NCBI GenBank assembly: GCA_039811865.1
Contig: JBDHZK010000007.1
Location: forward strand, 1-39,889
Source of the DNA: JBDHZK01 sp039811865
GTDB taxonomy: Bacteria > Actinomycetota > Actinomycetes > Propionibacteriales > Propionibacteriaceae
Length of the DNA: 39,889 nt
Direction: 5' to 3'
The translations under genes were made by a program, and so were the position numbers. The first letter of the stretch is position 1; each line of letters opens with the position of its first letter. Under the pieces are notes generated by a model, which worked only from the letters and a program-made list of their open reading frames with translations, was not told the origin of the DNA and ran no database searches. Below are positions 7,857-16,095 of the stretch, in pieces.

Positions 7857-8882
7857 TCAGGCGAACCGGACCCAGTTCGCGCCCTTGCCCGTGGGCGCCT
7901 CGCCGGCCAGGGTGAGTCGCCCGTCTTCCTGCACCCGGTACACCGACGCGTCGGTCCCCCGCTCCCCGACCGCCACCACCAGGCCACCGTCGGGAGAGAC
8001 TGCGAACCCGCGCGGCTGCGGTTGAGTGACGACCAGGTTGACCACCTGTTTCAAGGATCCCCCCGGGCCGATCTTCACCGTTGCCAGGGTGCTCGCGTTG
8101 CGCTCCGAGCAGATCAGCCAGCGCTCCCCCGCAAGGTGCAGGTCCGCACCCCACACATAGTGATTGGCCAAGGGATCGGCACCGAAGACGCTACGGCCCA
8201 GTTCGGCCGACGGATCGGCGATCGAGACGGCCTCGCCTAGGGTGAGCTGGCCGGACCCGGGGTCTCGCCGCAGCCGGATGGCTTGCGCGGAAAACTCGGT
8301 TTGTAGGTAGGCGTTCTCGCCGGACCCGTCGATGATCAGGTGGCGCGGCCCGCTGCCTTGAGGGATCGATACCGTCGGCGGATCCAGGGGGGAGAGTTCG
8401 CCGGATTCCGACAACTCGAACTGCGCGACCAGATCCTCACCCAGGGAAACGAAGTACGCGAAGCGGCCGTCGGCGCTGGTGATCACGCAATGGAGGTTCG
8501 CGAACGCGATCTGGGAGACCGGATCGCCGATGCCGTCGTCCCCGATGGTGCGGGTCCACCCCTTGCCGGCGTGATAGGCGGCGCCGAGGAGGACAGTCCC
8601 GCCGGGCGCGAGGGATAGGTAGGCCAGCGCCTCCGGGATGGGGGTCGTGCCGACATTCTCGAGTGAACCGGTGGGCCGGTCCAGCTTCAGGGTCAGCACC
8701 GCCGGCGGGTTGCCCTTCACGGCGGCGTAAACAAGGTCGCGGTCGGGGTCGATTGCGAATGTGGAGCAGGCTCCTGGGAGGCTCGCCACGCTGAGCGGGA
8801 CAAGGCTTCCCGCCCTCAGTTCGAAAACCGTGATTGTCGAGTCGCCGGCATTGGCGATGAGCACGAGGTGCGGGGTCGTCAC
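7857..8882 (-). CDS. Lactonase-family seven-bladed beta-propeller protein
   Basis: A 341-residue propeller of the 6-phosphogluconolactonase/YbhE-like lactonase family. Repeated blade strands end in patterns such as AIDPDRDLVYAA, SADGRFAYFVS, GSGPRHLIIDGSG and PRGFAVSPDGGLVVAV, and the C-terminus NWVRF is typical of the family. There is no signal peptide, so it is probably cytosolic. If it acts on 6-phosphogluconolactone it would serve the oxidative pentose phosphate pathway, but many members have other or unknown lactone substrates. The GTG start at 8882 is preceded on the coding strand by TACGCT six bases away, suggesting a leaderless message. It faces the flavoprotein gene tail-to-tail and follows the MOSC gene on the same strand after 66 bases. 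Confidence 0.8.
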   Translation of the reverse strand: MTTPHLVLIANAGDSTITVFELRAGSLVPLSVASLPGACSTFAIDPDRDLVYAAVKGNPPAVLTLKLDRPTGSLENVGTTPIPEALAYLSLAPGGTVLLGAAYHAGKGWTRTIGDDGIGDPVSQIAFANLHCVITSADGRFAYFVSLGEDLVAQFELSESGELSPLDPPTVSIPQGSGPRHLIIDGSGENAYLQTEFSAQAIRLRRDPGSGQLTLGEAVSIADPSAELGRSVFGADPLANHYVWGADLHLAGERWLICSERNASTLATVKIGPGGSLKQVVNLVVTQPQPRGFAVSPDGGLVVAVGERGTDASVYRVQEDGRLTLAGEAPTGKGANWVRFA

Positions 8883-8948
8883 CCGCTAAGCGTAAACCGC
8901 GGTTCGGGAGCGCGCGGTCTCGTCGCCCGATCGGGCCACGAAGCCAAC

Positions 8949-9695
8949 TCAACTCAGCAAGGCGACCTGGTCTCCAGGACGGACCCGCCCAGCGCGCTCG
9001 ACGTCCGCGGACATCCCGAAGGTCGGCGCGGCCCCCGCGACCCGTTCGCGAAGGGCCGCCAGTAGCCGGACGTCGCGGCGGCCCGTCTCCGGGTCGGCAT
9101 CGATGACGCGGCAACGTTCGACCGGGGCCCGCACCCGGACGATCGCGTCCCCCAGCCGAAGGCGCCGCCCTGGCCAAGCCGCCTCCTGGGGGCCCTCGGC
9201 CCGCACGACCACGTTCGCCCGGAACCGGGATGCCTGCACCGCCGAGCCCAACTCCGCCGCCAGTACGGCTAGCGAGCCGGTGGTCACCAGGGTTAGGGGC
9301 GCGCCGTAGACGACGTCTCCAGGATTGAAGGCCGCCAGCGCGACTTCAGCGCTGGGGAGGCTACCGATGTCGCGAAGCCAGGGCACCCACGGCCCTGGCA
9401 CGGGATAGGCGTGCACCAGACGCCCCCAGAAGTCCACCGTCGCGGGTGGCATGGGCCGCACCCGACCCACAACCACCGAGCAGCCGGCCGACAGCGCCAA
9501 ACCCGAGGGGCCCAGGCTTGCGCGAACGCCGGCGAGCCACCCGTGGTCGACGCTGCGCAGGACCGTTCCCCCATCAAGGTCGACCAGGGCGAATCGTCGG
9601 TTGCCCACCACCGTGCCAGACCCGAGGCCGATGCTGGACACCGATTCCTGCCTACACCCCTTGACCACGCTGAGGCTCGTCGCCGCGACGTGCAT
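8949..9695 (-). CDS. MOSC domain-containing protein
   Basis: A 248-residue protein with an N-terminal MOSC_N-like beta-barrel (NRRFALVDLDG, about 30-45) and a C-terminal MOSC domain (about 130-245) with SRFRANVVV, WPGRRLRLGDA and PVERCRVIDADPETG. The Cys in ERCRVID matches the conserved cysteine region of the YcbX-like MOSC group. MOSC proteins bind the molybdenum cofactor or move sulfur; members resembling YcbX act in reduction of N-hydroxylated compounds. The exact partner here is unknown. The ATG at 9695 lies five bases after the stop of the SDR gene on the same strand, so the two are almost surely cotranscribed and perhaps translationally coupled. Confidence 0.8.
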   Translation of the reverse strand: MHVAATSLSVVKGCRQESVSSIGLGSGTVVGNRRFALVDLDGGTVLRSVDHGWLAGVRASLGPSGLALSAGCSVVVGRVRPMPPATVDFWGRLVHAYPVPGPWVPWLRDIGSLPSAEVALAAFNPGDVVYGAPLTLVTTGSLAVLAAELGSAVQASRFRANVVVRAEGPQEAAWPGRRLRLGDAIVRVRAPVERCRVIDADPETGRRDVRLLAALRERVAGAAPTFGMSADVERAGRVRPGDQVALLS

Positions 9696-9700
9696 GCCGA

Positions 9701-10603
9701 TCAATCCGGCAGCTGGGTGCCGGTCAGATCCTGCGCCACGGCCCACAACGAGCGGGCCAGGGACGGACCCGAAGCTGCGTTCGGCAAGGTGACCCGTTTG
9801 GTCTGACCCACCAGCCCCATCGCGCCGGACGGACCGTAGTAGGCCCCGTTCTCGGCCGCGGGATCGACCGCGGCGAACAGAAGCGGCTCCGCCCCCTGCT
9901 CGGGCGCTTGGGACGGAACCGGATTCCAGTTCCCGAAGGGATTGAAACCGGGACGGTCCCTGCCCAGGTTGGGCCCGGCAGCCTGCAGGTTCGTCCGCGT
10001 GAAGCCCGGATGCGCGATCGTGCTGCGCAGCGCCCAGCCACGCCGCTGCGCCACTTCGGCCAGCCGCAGCCCGAGCAGCAGATCCGCCAGCTTCGATTGC
10101 GCGTAGGCCGACCAGGGTCCGTAGCGTCGCTCGGAGTTGAGGTCGGCGAAGTTGATCTTGCCAACGTTGGCCAGCCCGCTGGCCATGGTGGCGACTCGCG
10201 GCGATTGCGCCCTCAGCAGCAGCGGCAGCAGCAAGTTGGTCAGCGCGAACGGACCAAGAAAGTTCGTCCCCAGCTGCAACTCGAAGCCGTCGGCGGTCTC
10301 CATGCGCTTGGGGACGCCCATCACCCCGGCGTTGTTGATCAAGGCGTCCAACGGACGTCCCTCGTCGATCAGGTGCGCGGCGAAGGCCCGGACGCTGCGC
10401 AGGTCGGCCAGATCGAGTTGGCGCACCTGCAAGCGCTCGGGGCCGATCTCGGCCATCGCCTGTTCCCCCTTGGCGACGCTGCGGACGGCCATGATCACGT
10501 CGGCGCCCGCCGCGGCCAGCCGCTTGGCTGCCTCGCGTCCGGTGCCGCTGTTGGCGCCGGTGACGACGAACAACCTTCCGCTGCGATCGGGTACTCGATA
10601 CAT
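9701..10603 (-). CDS. Short-chain dehydrogenase/reductase, retinol-dehydrogenase-like
   Basis: A 300-residue classical SDR. The nucleotide-binding TGANSGTG is at residues 15-22, NNAG at 90-93, the catalytic Ser near 142 in MASG and the catalytic YAQSK pair at Tyr167 and Lys171. The motif HPGFTRTNL after the active site and the 300-residue length resemble the retinol dehydrogenase/WW-domain oxidoreductase-like branch. R40 or R41 after the second strand would favour NADP(H). The ATG at 10603 follows GGAGG at a proper distance. The MOSC gene follows directly. The physiological substrate is not evident. Confidence 0.85.
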   Translation of the reverse strand: MYRVPDRSGRLFVVTGANSGTGREAAKRLAAAGADVIMAVRSVAKGEQAMAEIGPERLQVRQLDLADLRSVRAFAAHLIDEGRPLDALINNAGVMGVPKRMETADGFELQLGTNFLGPFALTNLLLPLLLRAQSPRVATMASGLANVGKINFADLNSERRYGPWSAYAQSKLADLLLGLRLAEVAQRRGWALRSTIAHPGFTRTNLQAAGPNLGRDRPGFNPFGNWNPVPSQAPEQGAEPLLFAAVDPAAENGAYYGPSGAMGLVGQTKRVTLPNAASGPSLARSLWAVAQDLTGTQLPD

Positions 10604-10620
10604 GCGCCTCCTTCGATGGG

Positions 10621-10656
10621 ACCGTCGGTGCGAATGTAGCCACCCGCACCGACGGT
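10621..10656. terminator. Perfect 12-bp inverted repeat between two same-strand genes
   Basis: ACCGTCGGTGCG (10621-10632) and CGCACCGACGGT (10645-10656) pair without mismatch around a 12-base loop. It lies between the stop of the Nudix-GNAT gene (10665) and the start of the SDR gene (10603), both leftward. Placement suits a terminator for the former, though no U-run follows on that strand; it could also be an operator. Confidence 0.5.
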
Positions 10657-10664
10657 TCTCGCGA

Positions 10665-11531
10665 TTACAGCTGACGGGTGAGGTAGACGCTCAACGGATC
10701 GGCAACGTAGTCGGCGAACGGAGGGCAGGCGACAAAGCCGTGACGCTCGTACAGCGCGCGGGCGGGGGCGAAGAACCTTTCGGTGCCGGTTTCCAGGCTC
10801 AGCCGCCGAATACCCTCGATGCGTGCCTGTGCGACCAGCCGACGCAGCAACGCCGCGGCGATCCCGTTGCGCTGGTGTTCCGGGGACGTCCGCATCGACT
10901 TCAGCTCTGCCAGGCCGTCGATGTGCCGCTTGAGCGCCGCCGTGCCGACCAGATGATCGTCCAATCGGGCTGCCCAAACGGTGATCCCCGGAGCGCTGAG
11001 CTCGCCCGGATCGAGGGCGTGACAGCTTTCGGGCGGGCTGATCGTGGCCAGCTGAGCAGTGTGCTCGCCGAGGAATCGGTGGACGTCCGGTTCGGCGGGA
11101 TCGGCGACCGCCACCTGGACACGAGTCAGCCCCAAGAACTCGCCGAGGTGTTCGGCAACCTGTCGATCCGCCGGGAGCCAGGCGACGTCGGCGAGCTGGT
11201 GAGATTCGAGCCAGCGGACGGCGTCGTGGTCGCTGAGCCGATCCGAGGCAGCCGCCGGCTCGACCAACCAAACGCGAAGCTGCCGGTCGGCATCGATCTC
11301 CCAGGCCTGACCCCCGCGGGTGACTTCCACCCCGCGGCGAACCGAGAGGCCCAGCTCCTCGCGCAGTTCGCGAACCAGAGCCTGATCGGGAGACTCGCCC
11401 GCTTCGGCCTTGCCGCCCGGAAGCTCCCAAGCGCCGGCGTGCGGGCCTCCGCGGCGGCGGAACGCGGCCAGCGCCGTCGGCTGCTCGAGGGAGTCGACGA
11501 TCGCCGCGGCGACCACAGTCTGGCGGAGCAT
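10665..11531 (-). CDS. Nudix hydrolase fused to a GNAT acetyltransferase
   Basis: A 288-residue two-domain protein. Residues 1-125 form a MutT-like Nudix domain with a complete Nudix box at 39-62 (GGKAEAGESPDQ, then REL-REELGL carrying the REUXEEXGU metal-binding acids). Residues about 138-288 form a GNAT domain with the acetyl-CoA-binding pattern SPEHQRNGIAAALL and a C-terminal ALYERHGFV typical of the fold. Nudix enzymes of this type hydrolyse oxidised or non-canonical nucleotides; the GNAT substrate is unknown. The reading frame is continuous between the halves with no internal start that stands out. The ATG at 11531 is chosen because the conserved VVAAAIV strand begins just after it; CAAACT lies six bases upstream as a possible -10. 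Confidence 0.85.
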   Translation of the reverse strand: MLRQTVVAAAIVDSLEQPTALAAFRRRGGPHAGAWELPGGKAEAGESPDQALVRELREELGLSVRRGVEVTRGGQAWEIDADRQLRVWLVEPAAASDRLSDHDAVRWLESHQLADVAWLPADRQVAEHLGEFLGLTRVQVAVADPAEPDVHRFLGEHTAQLATISPPESCHALDPGELSAPGITVWAARLDDHLVGTAALKRHIDGLAELKSMRTSPEHQRNGIAAALLRRLVAQARIEGIRRLSLETGTERFFAPARALYERHGFVACPPFADYVADPLSVYLTRQL

Positions 11532-11643
11532 TGCGCCAGTTTGCCGAAAGGAGCAGCTCCGTGAAAACCCGGGGGCCCAACGATCCGTCCCCAAGTCGCG
11601 GGCTACCGTTTGATTGACAGATCATCTATCCGGAGGCCCCACA

Positions 11644-12204
11644 ATGAAGCGGAGCGCGCTCGACAAACTCATCTCGTACACCGGCCTGACCCTCGCGGCG
11701 ATCCTTCTGGTCGCCGGTGGGCTGCTGACCTGGGCCAGTTCGTTCATCGGCCAGGAGGTGCGCGATCAACTCACCGCGCAGAAGATCACCATGCCCTCGG
11801 GGGCGGCGCTGGAGGATCCCCTGATCAAGCCGTACTTGGAGAAGTACGCGGGCCAGGAAATGACCAACGGTGACCAGGCCAAGGCGTTCGCCGACCACTA
11901 CATTCTCGTCCACATGAACAAGTCCTCCGGGGGCAAGACCTACGAGGAGGTCAGTGGCGAGTACATCAAGATGGCCAAGGACCCCAATGCTGACAAGGCC
12001 GAACTCGCCAAGCTCGGTGAGCTGCGCCAGACCCTGTTCATGGGTAACACGCTGCGGGGACTGCTGCTCAATGCCTACGCGTTCGGCACCATCGGCGTGA
12101 TCGCCGGCTACGCGGCCGTCGCCGCCTTCGTGGGGGCGGTCGTCCTTGGCATCCTCGCGTTCCTCGGACTGCGCCACTCCAAGACGGCCTCCGGGGACGT
12201 CTGA
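11644..12204 (+). CDS. Conserved actinobacterial two-helix membrane protein
   Basis: A 186-residue protein with one transmembrane helix near residues 14-36 (LTLAAILLVAGGLLTWASSF) and a second near 145-175, enclosing a hydrophilic domain of about 105 residues that should lie outside the cell. The middle contains EMTNGDQAKAFADHYI and TYEEVSGEYIKMA. I recognise the pattern as a widespread actinobacterial family, sometimes labelled LigA-like in databases without functional support; no enzymatic motif is visible. The ATG at 11644 has CCGGAGG nine bases upstream, better than an earlier in-frame ATG at 11614. It stands alone, divergent from the Nudix-GNAT gene. Confidence 0.75.
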   Translation: MKRSALDKLISYTGLTLAAILLVAGGLLTWASSFIGQEVRDQLTAQKITMPSGAALEDPLIKPYLEKYAGQEMTNGDQAKAFADHYILVHMNKSSGGKTYEEVSGEYIKMAKDPNADKAELAKLGELRQTLFMGNTLRGLLLNAYAFGTIGVIAGYAAVAAFVGAVVLGILAFLGLRHSKTASGDV

Positions 12205-12217
12205 ATCGAGCCGAACG

Positions 12218-12781
12218 TCAATCCTTGGGTTTGGCGGCCGCCTTCGCCGCTCGCTTGGCTTCGCGCACTCGGGCCAGCGAGTCGGCGTCGGTGATGTCGG
12301 CGACCGAGCGGTAGCCGTCCTCACCGTAGGGGCCGGCCGCCGCCCGCCAGCCCTGCGGGGTGACCCCAGCCTGCTTGCCGAGCAGGGCCACGAAGATCGC
12401 CGCCTTTTGCGGGCCGAACCCCGGAAGGGACGCGATCCGTCGTTTCAGTTCCGCTCCGGACTCGGCGCCTGCATAGAGGTTGTCGACGTCGGCGTCCCAA
12501 CGGTCGACCAGGATTCGGCACAGTGCCTGGACGCGGAGCGCCATCGACTTGGGAAAGCGATGGATCGCGGGCGGCCGGGAACACAGTGCCACGAACTCGT
12601 CGGCGTCGGCGGCGGCGATAGCCCGGACGTCCAGCTTGCCGCCCATCCGCTCGGCGATCACTGCCGGGCCCGAGAACGCCTTCTCCATCGGCACCTGCTG
12701 GTCGAGCAACATCCCGATCAGCAAGGCGTTCGGGTCGCTTCCGAGCAACTCGTCGGCCGCCTTAGAACCGGTCAACCACAT
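12218..12781 (-). CDS. HhH-GPD-type base-excision-repair-like protein
   Basis: A 187-residue helical protein of the actinobacterial HhH-GPD group. It has the conserved MLLDQQVPMEKAF segment at about 24-36 and a helix-hairpin-helix LPGFGPQKAAIF near 123-134. The canonical glycosylase has a Lys in the hairpin and an Asp about 18 residues later; here the Lys is shifted and the downstream segment (AGVTPQGW) has no Asp, so glycosylase activity is doubtful. The C-terminus is rich in Ala and Lys. AGGAGG precedes the ATG at 12781. It faces the small membrane protein tail-to-tail with only 13 bases between stops. Confidence 0.8.
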   Translation of the reverse strand: MWLTGSKAADELLGSDPNALLIGMLLDQQVPMEKAFSGPAVIAERMGGKLDVRAIAAADADEFVALCSRPPAIHRFPKSMALRVQALCRILVDRWDADVDNLYAGAESGAELKRRIASLPGFGPQKAAIFVALLGKQAGVTPQGWRAAAGPYGEDGYRSVADITDADSLARVREAKRAAKAAAKPKD

Positions 12782-12946
12782 CGTCGGCCTCCTAGTGCCT
12801 GAGCGTGGGCCCAACCTACGCCCACCGGACGCCGCAGCGGCCGTCCCAACGACCCCGCTGGAGGACGACCCACGAGGCCCAGGCAGCAAGACGGCGGCCC
12901 CGGCACCCGAGGGGGTGGCGAAGCCGCCGGCTTTCTGCCCGCGGGA
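12782..12946. other. Intergenic region before the HhH gene
   Basis: GTGGGC (12805-12810) and GCCCAC (12820-12825) form an inverted pair around a TAGGTT-like -10 on the minus strand, upstream of the HhH gene. Nothing gene-like is seen. No strong terminator follows lpdA, only short GC-rich stems. Confidence 0.3.
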
Positions 12947-14344
12947 TCAGAAGTTGATCATGTGCCCGGCGATGCCTTCGACGGCCTCCTTCAAGGCTTC
13001 GGACAGCGTCGGGTGCGCGTGGATGTTGCGGCTGACCTCGTGGGCGGTGAGGTCCCACTGCTGCGCGAGGGTGAGTTCGGGTAGCAGTTCGGTGACGTCC
13101 GGCCCGACCATGTGCGCGCCGATGATCTCGTCGTGGGTCGCGTCGGCGATGACCTTCACGAAGCCGGTGGCATCGCCCAGCCCCCAGGCCTTCCCGTTCG
13201 CCGCGAACGGGAACTTGGCCACCTTCACGTCGTAGCCACGCTCCTTGGCCTGCGCCTCGGTGTAGCCGAAGGACCCGATCTGGGGCTGGCAATAGGTGGC
13301 TCGCGGGATCATGTCGTAGTTGATCGGCATGGTCTCGGCTCCAGCGATCGTCTCGGCGGCCACGACGCCCTGGGCCTCGGCGGTGTGCGCGAGCATCAAC
13401 TTCATCGTCACGTCACCGATGGCGTAGATGCCGGGGACGTTCGTCCGCATGAAGTCGTCGATCTCGATCGCGCCGCGCTCGGTGAGCTGCACGCCCGTGT
13501 TCTCGAGCCCATAGCCCTGGGTGCGGGGGGCGAAGCCCAGCGACTGCAGGACGCGATCAGCCTCCAGCACCTGCTCGTCCCCGCCCTTGGCCGGCTTCAC
13601 GGTCACCCGCACCTTGGGCCCGGATTCGTCGATGTTGACCACGCCGGTCGACGTCATGACCTTGACACCGAGCTTCTTGTAGGCCTTGGCGAGTTCGGCG
13701 GAGATCTCCGGGTCCTCGTTGGGCACCATCCGATCCAAGTACTCGACGATCGTCACGTCGACCCCGTAGTTGGCCAGGACGTAGCCGAATTCGGTGCCGA
13801 TGGCGCCGGCGCCGCAGATGACGATCGATCCGGGCAGATCGGAGGACAGGATCTGCTCCTCGTAGGTGAAGACGCGATCGGAGCGCTTCGTCCCGGGCAG
13901 CATCTTGGTCGTCGACCCGGCCGCGATGATGCAGTTGTCGAAGGTAAGGGTCTCCACGCCGGAGTCGGTGGTCACCTTGATCGACTTCGCGTCGACGAAC
14001 TCTCCCCAACCGCTGAACTCGGTGATCTTGTTCTTCTTCATCAGGAAGTGGATGCCCTTGACCATCCGCTCCGAAACCTGCCGGCTCCGCGAGAAGGCGA
14101 CCCCGAAGTTGAAGGTGACGTCACCCTCGATGCCGAACGTCTTGGCTTCCGCGTGGAAGATGTGCGCCAGCTCGGCGTTGCGCAGCAGCGCCTTGGTCGG
14201 GATGCATCCCACGTTGAGGCACACGCCGCCCCAGTACTGCTTCTCGATGATGGCGGTCTTCAAACCCAACTGAGAAGCGCGAATGGCGGCCACGTATCCG
14301 CCCGGGCCGGCTCCCAGGACAACGACGTCGAAGTGTGCGGTCAT
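12947..14344 (-). CDS. lpdA: Dihydrolipoyl dehydrogenase
   Basis: A 465-residue flavoprotein disulfide reductase that reoxidises dihydrolipoamide in 2-oxoacid dehydrogenase complexes and the glycine cleavage system. The FAD motif GAGPGG is at 11-16, the redox pair is Cys42/Cys47 in GGVCLNVGCIPTKALL, the NAD-binding GAGAIGTEFG lies near 180, the second FAD motif is in YAIGDVTMKLMLAH, and the C-terminal His444/Glu449 dyad is in HAHPTLSEA. Length and all motifs are those of a complete active enzyme. A TAGAGT -10 (14352-14357) lies seven bases before the ATG, so the mRNA is probably leaderless. It is divergent from the XRE-MurA-like gene; the partner E1/E2 subunits are not in the window. Confidence 0.93.
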   Translation of the reverse strand: MTAHFDVVVLGAGPGGYVAAIRASQLGLKTAIIEKQYWGGVCLNVGCIPTKALLRNAELAHIFHAEAKTFGIEGDVTFNFGVAFSRSRQVSERMVKGIHFLMKKNKITEFSGWGEFVDAKSIKVTTDSGVETLTFDNCIIAAGSTTKMLPGTKRSDRVFTYEEQILSSDLPGSIVICGAGAIGTEFGYVLANYGVDVTIVEYLDRMVPNEDPEISAELAKAYKKLGVKVMTSTGVVNIDESGPKVRVTVKPAKGGDEQVLEADRVLQSLGFAPRTQGYGLENTGVQLTERGAIEIDDFMRTNVPGIYAIGDVTMKLMLAHTAEAQGVVAAETIAGAETMPINYDMIPRATYCQPQIGSFGYTEAQAKERGYDVKVAKFPFAANGKAWGLGDATGFVKVIADATHDEIIGAHMVGPDVTELLPELTLAQQWDLTAHEVSRNIHAHPTLSEALKEAVEGIAGHMINF

Positions 14345-14351
14345 GGCGGTC

Positions 14352-14479
14352 ACTCTAGAACAGTGTCGGTGGCCGGGGACGCCGTTCAGGCAAGCCACGA
14401 TGCGTTTCGACGTCCCGCGGGCGGTCACCCCCGGGGGTGGCGGTGCTGAGCCTGAGACCCGGAAGCGTTGAGTTACGCT
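14352..14479. promoter_or_regulatory. Divergent leaderless-type promoters
   Basis: On the minus strand TAGAGT (14352-14357) precedes the lpdA ATG by seven bases. On the plus strand TACGCT (14474-14479) precedes the GTG of the MurA-like gene by seven bases. Between them, at 14426-14439, is the perfect palindrome CACCCCCGGGGGTG, which may be a regulatory site or chance in such GC-rich DNA. Confidence 0.5.
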
Positions 14480-14486
14480 TCGCTGC

Positions 14487-16010
14487 GTGACGGACATCTC
14501 GCCGACGAGTATCGGAAGCCTCATTCGCGATGCGCGGCAGCAACGCGGGCTAACCCCCACGCAACTCGCAGATTCTTTGGGACTCAGCACGGCAGCGATC
14601 CGCGAGTTGGAGGCCGGGGTCGCTCCCATCGGAATCGACCTGGTCAGCAGGGTCGCCGAAGCGCTGGAGCATCCGCGCCACACCTCCTCTGGGGGCGTGC
14701 AGCACTTCCGCATTCAGGGTGACACGAAACTCTCCGGCTCGATTCCCTGCCGCTCTTCGAAGAACGCCGCCGTCGCCCTGCTGTGCGCCGCGCTGCTGAA
14801 TCGGGGTCGGACGGTGCTGCGCGGCATCGCGCAGATCGAGGAGGTGAACCGGATCCTCGAGGTCTTGACCAGCATCGGAGTGGCCGCCACCTGGTCCGAT
14901 GACCGCTCCAGCCTTGAGTTGCGGTGCCCCGAGAAGCTGGATCTCTCCGCGATGAACGTCGAAGCCGCCCGGCGGACACGCAGCATCATCATGTTCCTGG
15001 GTCCGCTGCTGCATCTGTTCGATGATTTCGACCTCCCCTACGCCGGGGGCTGCAACCTTGGCAGCCGAACGGTGACCCCGCACCTGCAGGCGCTGCGTCG
15101 CTTCGGACTCGACGTCAAGGCCACCGAGGGCTGGTACAAAGCTCACGTCGCGCACTCGCCCGACGGGGTGCGTCACATCACGCTGACCGAACGCGGCGAC
15201 ACCGTGACCGAAAACGTGCTGATGGCCGCCGCGCAGTCGTTCGACGAGACGGTGATCCGCAACGCCAGCAGCAACTACATGGTGCAAGACCTCTGCTTCT
15301 TCCTCCAGGCGCTCGGCGTCACCGTGGAGGGAATCGGGACGACGACTCTGCGGGTGCGTGGGCTGGAGGTCATCGACGTCGATGTCGAGTTCGATCCCTC
15401 CGAGGACCCGATCGAAGCGATGAGTCTGATCACCGCGGCGGTCGTCACCCAGTCCGAGCTCACCATCGAACGGTGTCCCATCGAGTTCCTCGAAATCGAG
15501 TTGGCGATCCTCCACGAGATGGGCTTGCGCTACGACGTCTCGCCCGAGTACCGGTCCGCCAACGGTCAAACCCGTCTGGTGGACCTGACGATCAAGCCCT
15601 CCGAACTGGTCGCGGCCAAGGACAAGATCCACCCCCTGCCCTTCCCCGGCCTCAACATCGACAACCTGCCCTTCTTCGCGGTGATCGCGGCGGTGGCCGA
15701 GGGACGAACCCTGATCCACGACTGGGTGTACGAGAACCGGGCCATTCACCTGGTCGAGCTGAACAAGCTGGGCGCCAACGTCCAGCTGCTCGACCCGCAC
15801 CGGATCGTCGTCAACGGGCCGACCCGCTGGCGCGGCCAGGAGATCATCTGCCCGCCGGCACTGCGCCCGGCGGTCTGCCTGCTGTTGGCCGCGTTGGCGG
15901 CTCGCGGCCAGTCGGTGCTGCGCGACGTCTACGTCATCAACCGCGGCTATGAGGATCTGCCGAACCGGTTGAACGCGCTCGGTGCGCAGATCGACGTTTT
16001 CCGGGACTGA
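14487..16010 (+). CDS. XRE-type helix-turn-helix fused to a MurA-like enolpyruvyltransferase
   Basis: A 507-residue fusion. Residues 8-62 are an XRE-type DNA-binding domain (IRDARQQRGLTPTQLADSLG). Residues 72-505 match the EPSP-synthase/MurA fold: the substrate-binding SSKN pair Lys92/Asn93, a GGCNLG loop with Cys189 at the position of the PEP-reacting cysteine of MurA, FPGLNIDN with the candidate general base Asp392, and YENRAIHLVEL near the end. MurA transfers enolpyruvate to UDP-GlcNAc for peptidoglycan. This longer HTH-bearing form is a conserved actinobacterial paralogue of unclear role, so it may be a sensor of UDP-GlcNAc or a second enzyme. The GTG at 14487 is supported by TACGCT seven bases upstream. 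Confidence 0.85.
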   Translation: MTDISPTSIGSLIRDARQQRGLTPTQLADSLGLSTAAIRELEAGVAPIGIDLVSRVAEALEHPRHTSSGGVQHFRIQGDTKLSGSIPCRSSKNAAVALLCAALLNRGRTVLRGIAQIEEVNRILEVLTSIGVAATWSDDRSSLELRCPEKLDLSAMNVEAARRTRSIIMFLGPLLHLFDDFDLPYAGGCNLGSRTVTPHLQALRRFGLDVKATEGWYKAHVAHSPDGVRHITLTERGDTVTENVLMAAAQSFDETVIRNASSNYMVQDLCFFLQALGVTVEGIGTTTLRVRGLEVIDVDVEFDPSEDPIEAMSLITAAVVTQSELTIERCPIEFLEIELAILHEMGLRYDVSPEYRSANGQTRLVDLTIKPSELVAAKDKIHPLPFPGLNIDNLPFFAVIAAVAEGRTLIHDWVYENRAIHLVELNKLGANVQLLDPHRIVVNGPTRWRGQEIICPPALRPAVCLLLAALAARGQSVLRDVYVINRGYEDLPNRLNALGAQIDVFRD

Positions 16011-16095
16011 ACCGCCACCCCCGCCTTGGCGTGAGCGCGAGGTGGAGGGCGGGGGGCTCCGCATCGGTTTGGTGACGCAACGGCCATCGTGTTCA

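Noticed and set aside
9778..9902. Possible separate gene between MOSC and SDR active site
   Set aside because: The SDR frame runs unbroken from 10603 to 9701 with all motifs, so no second gene is needed.
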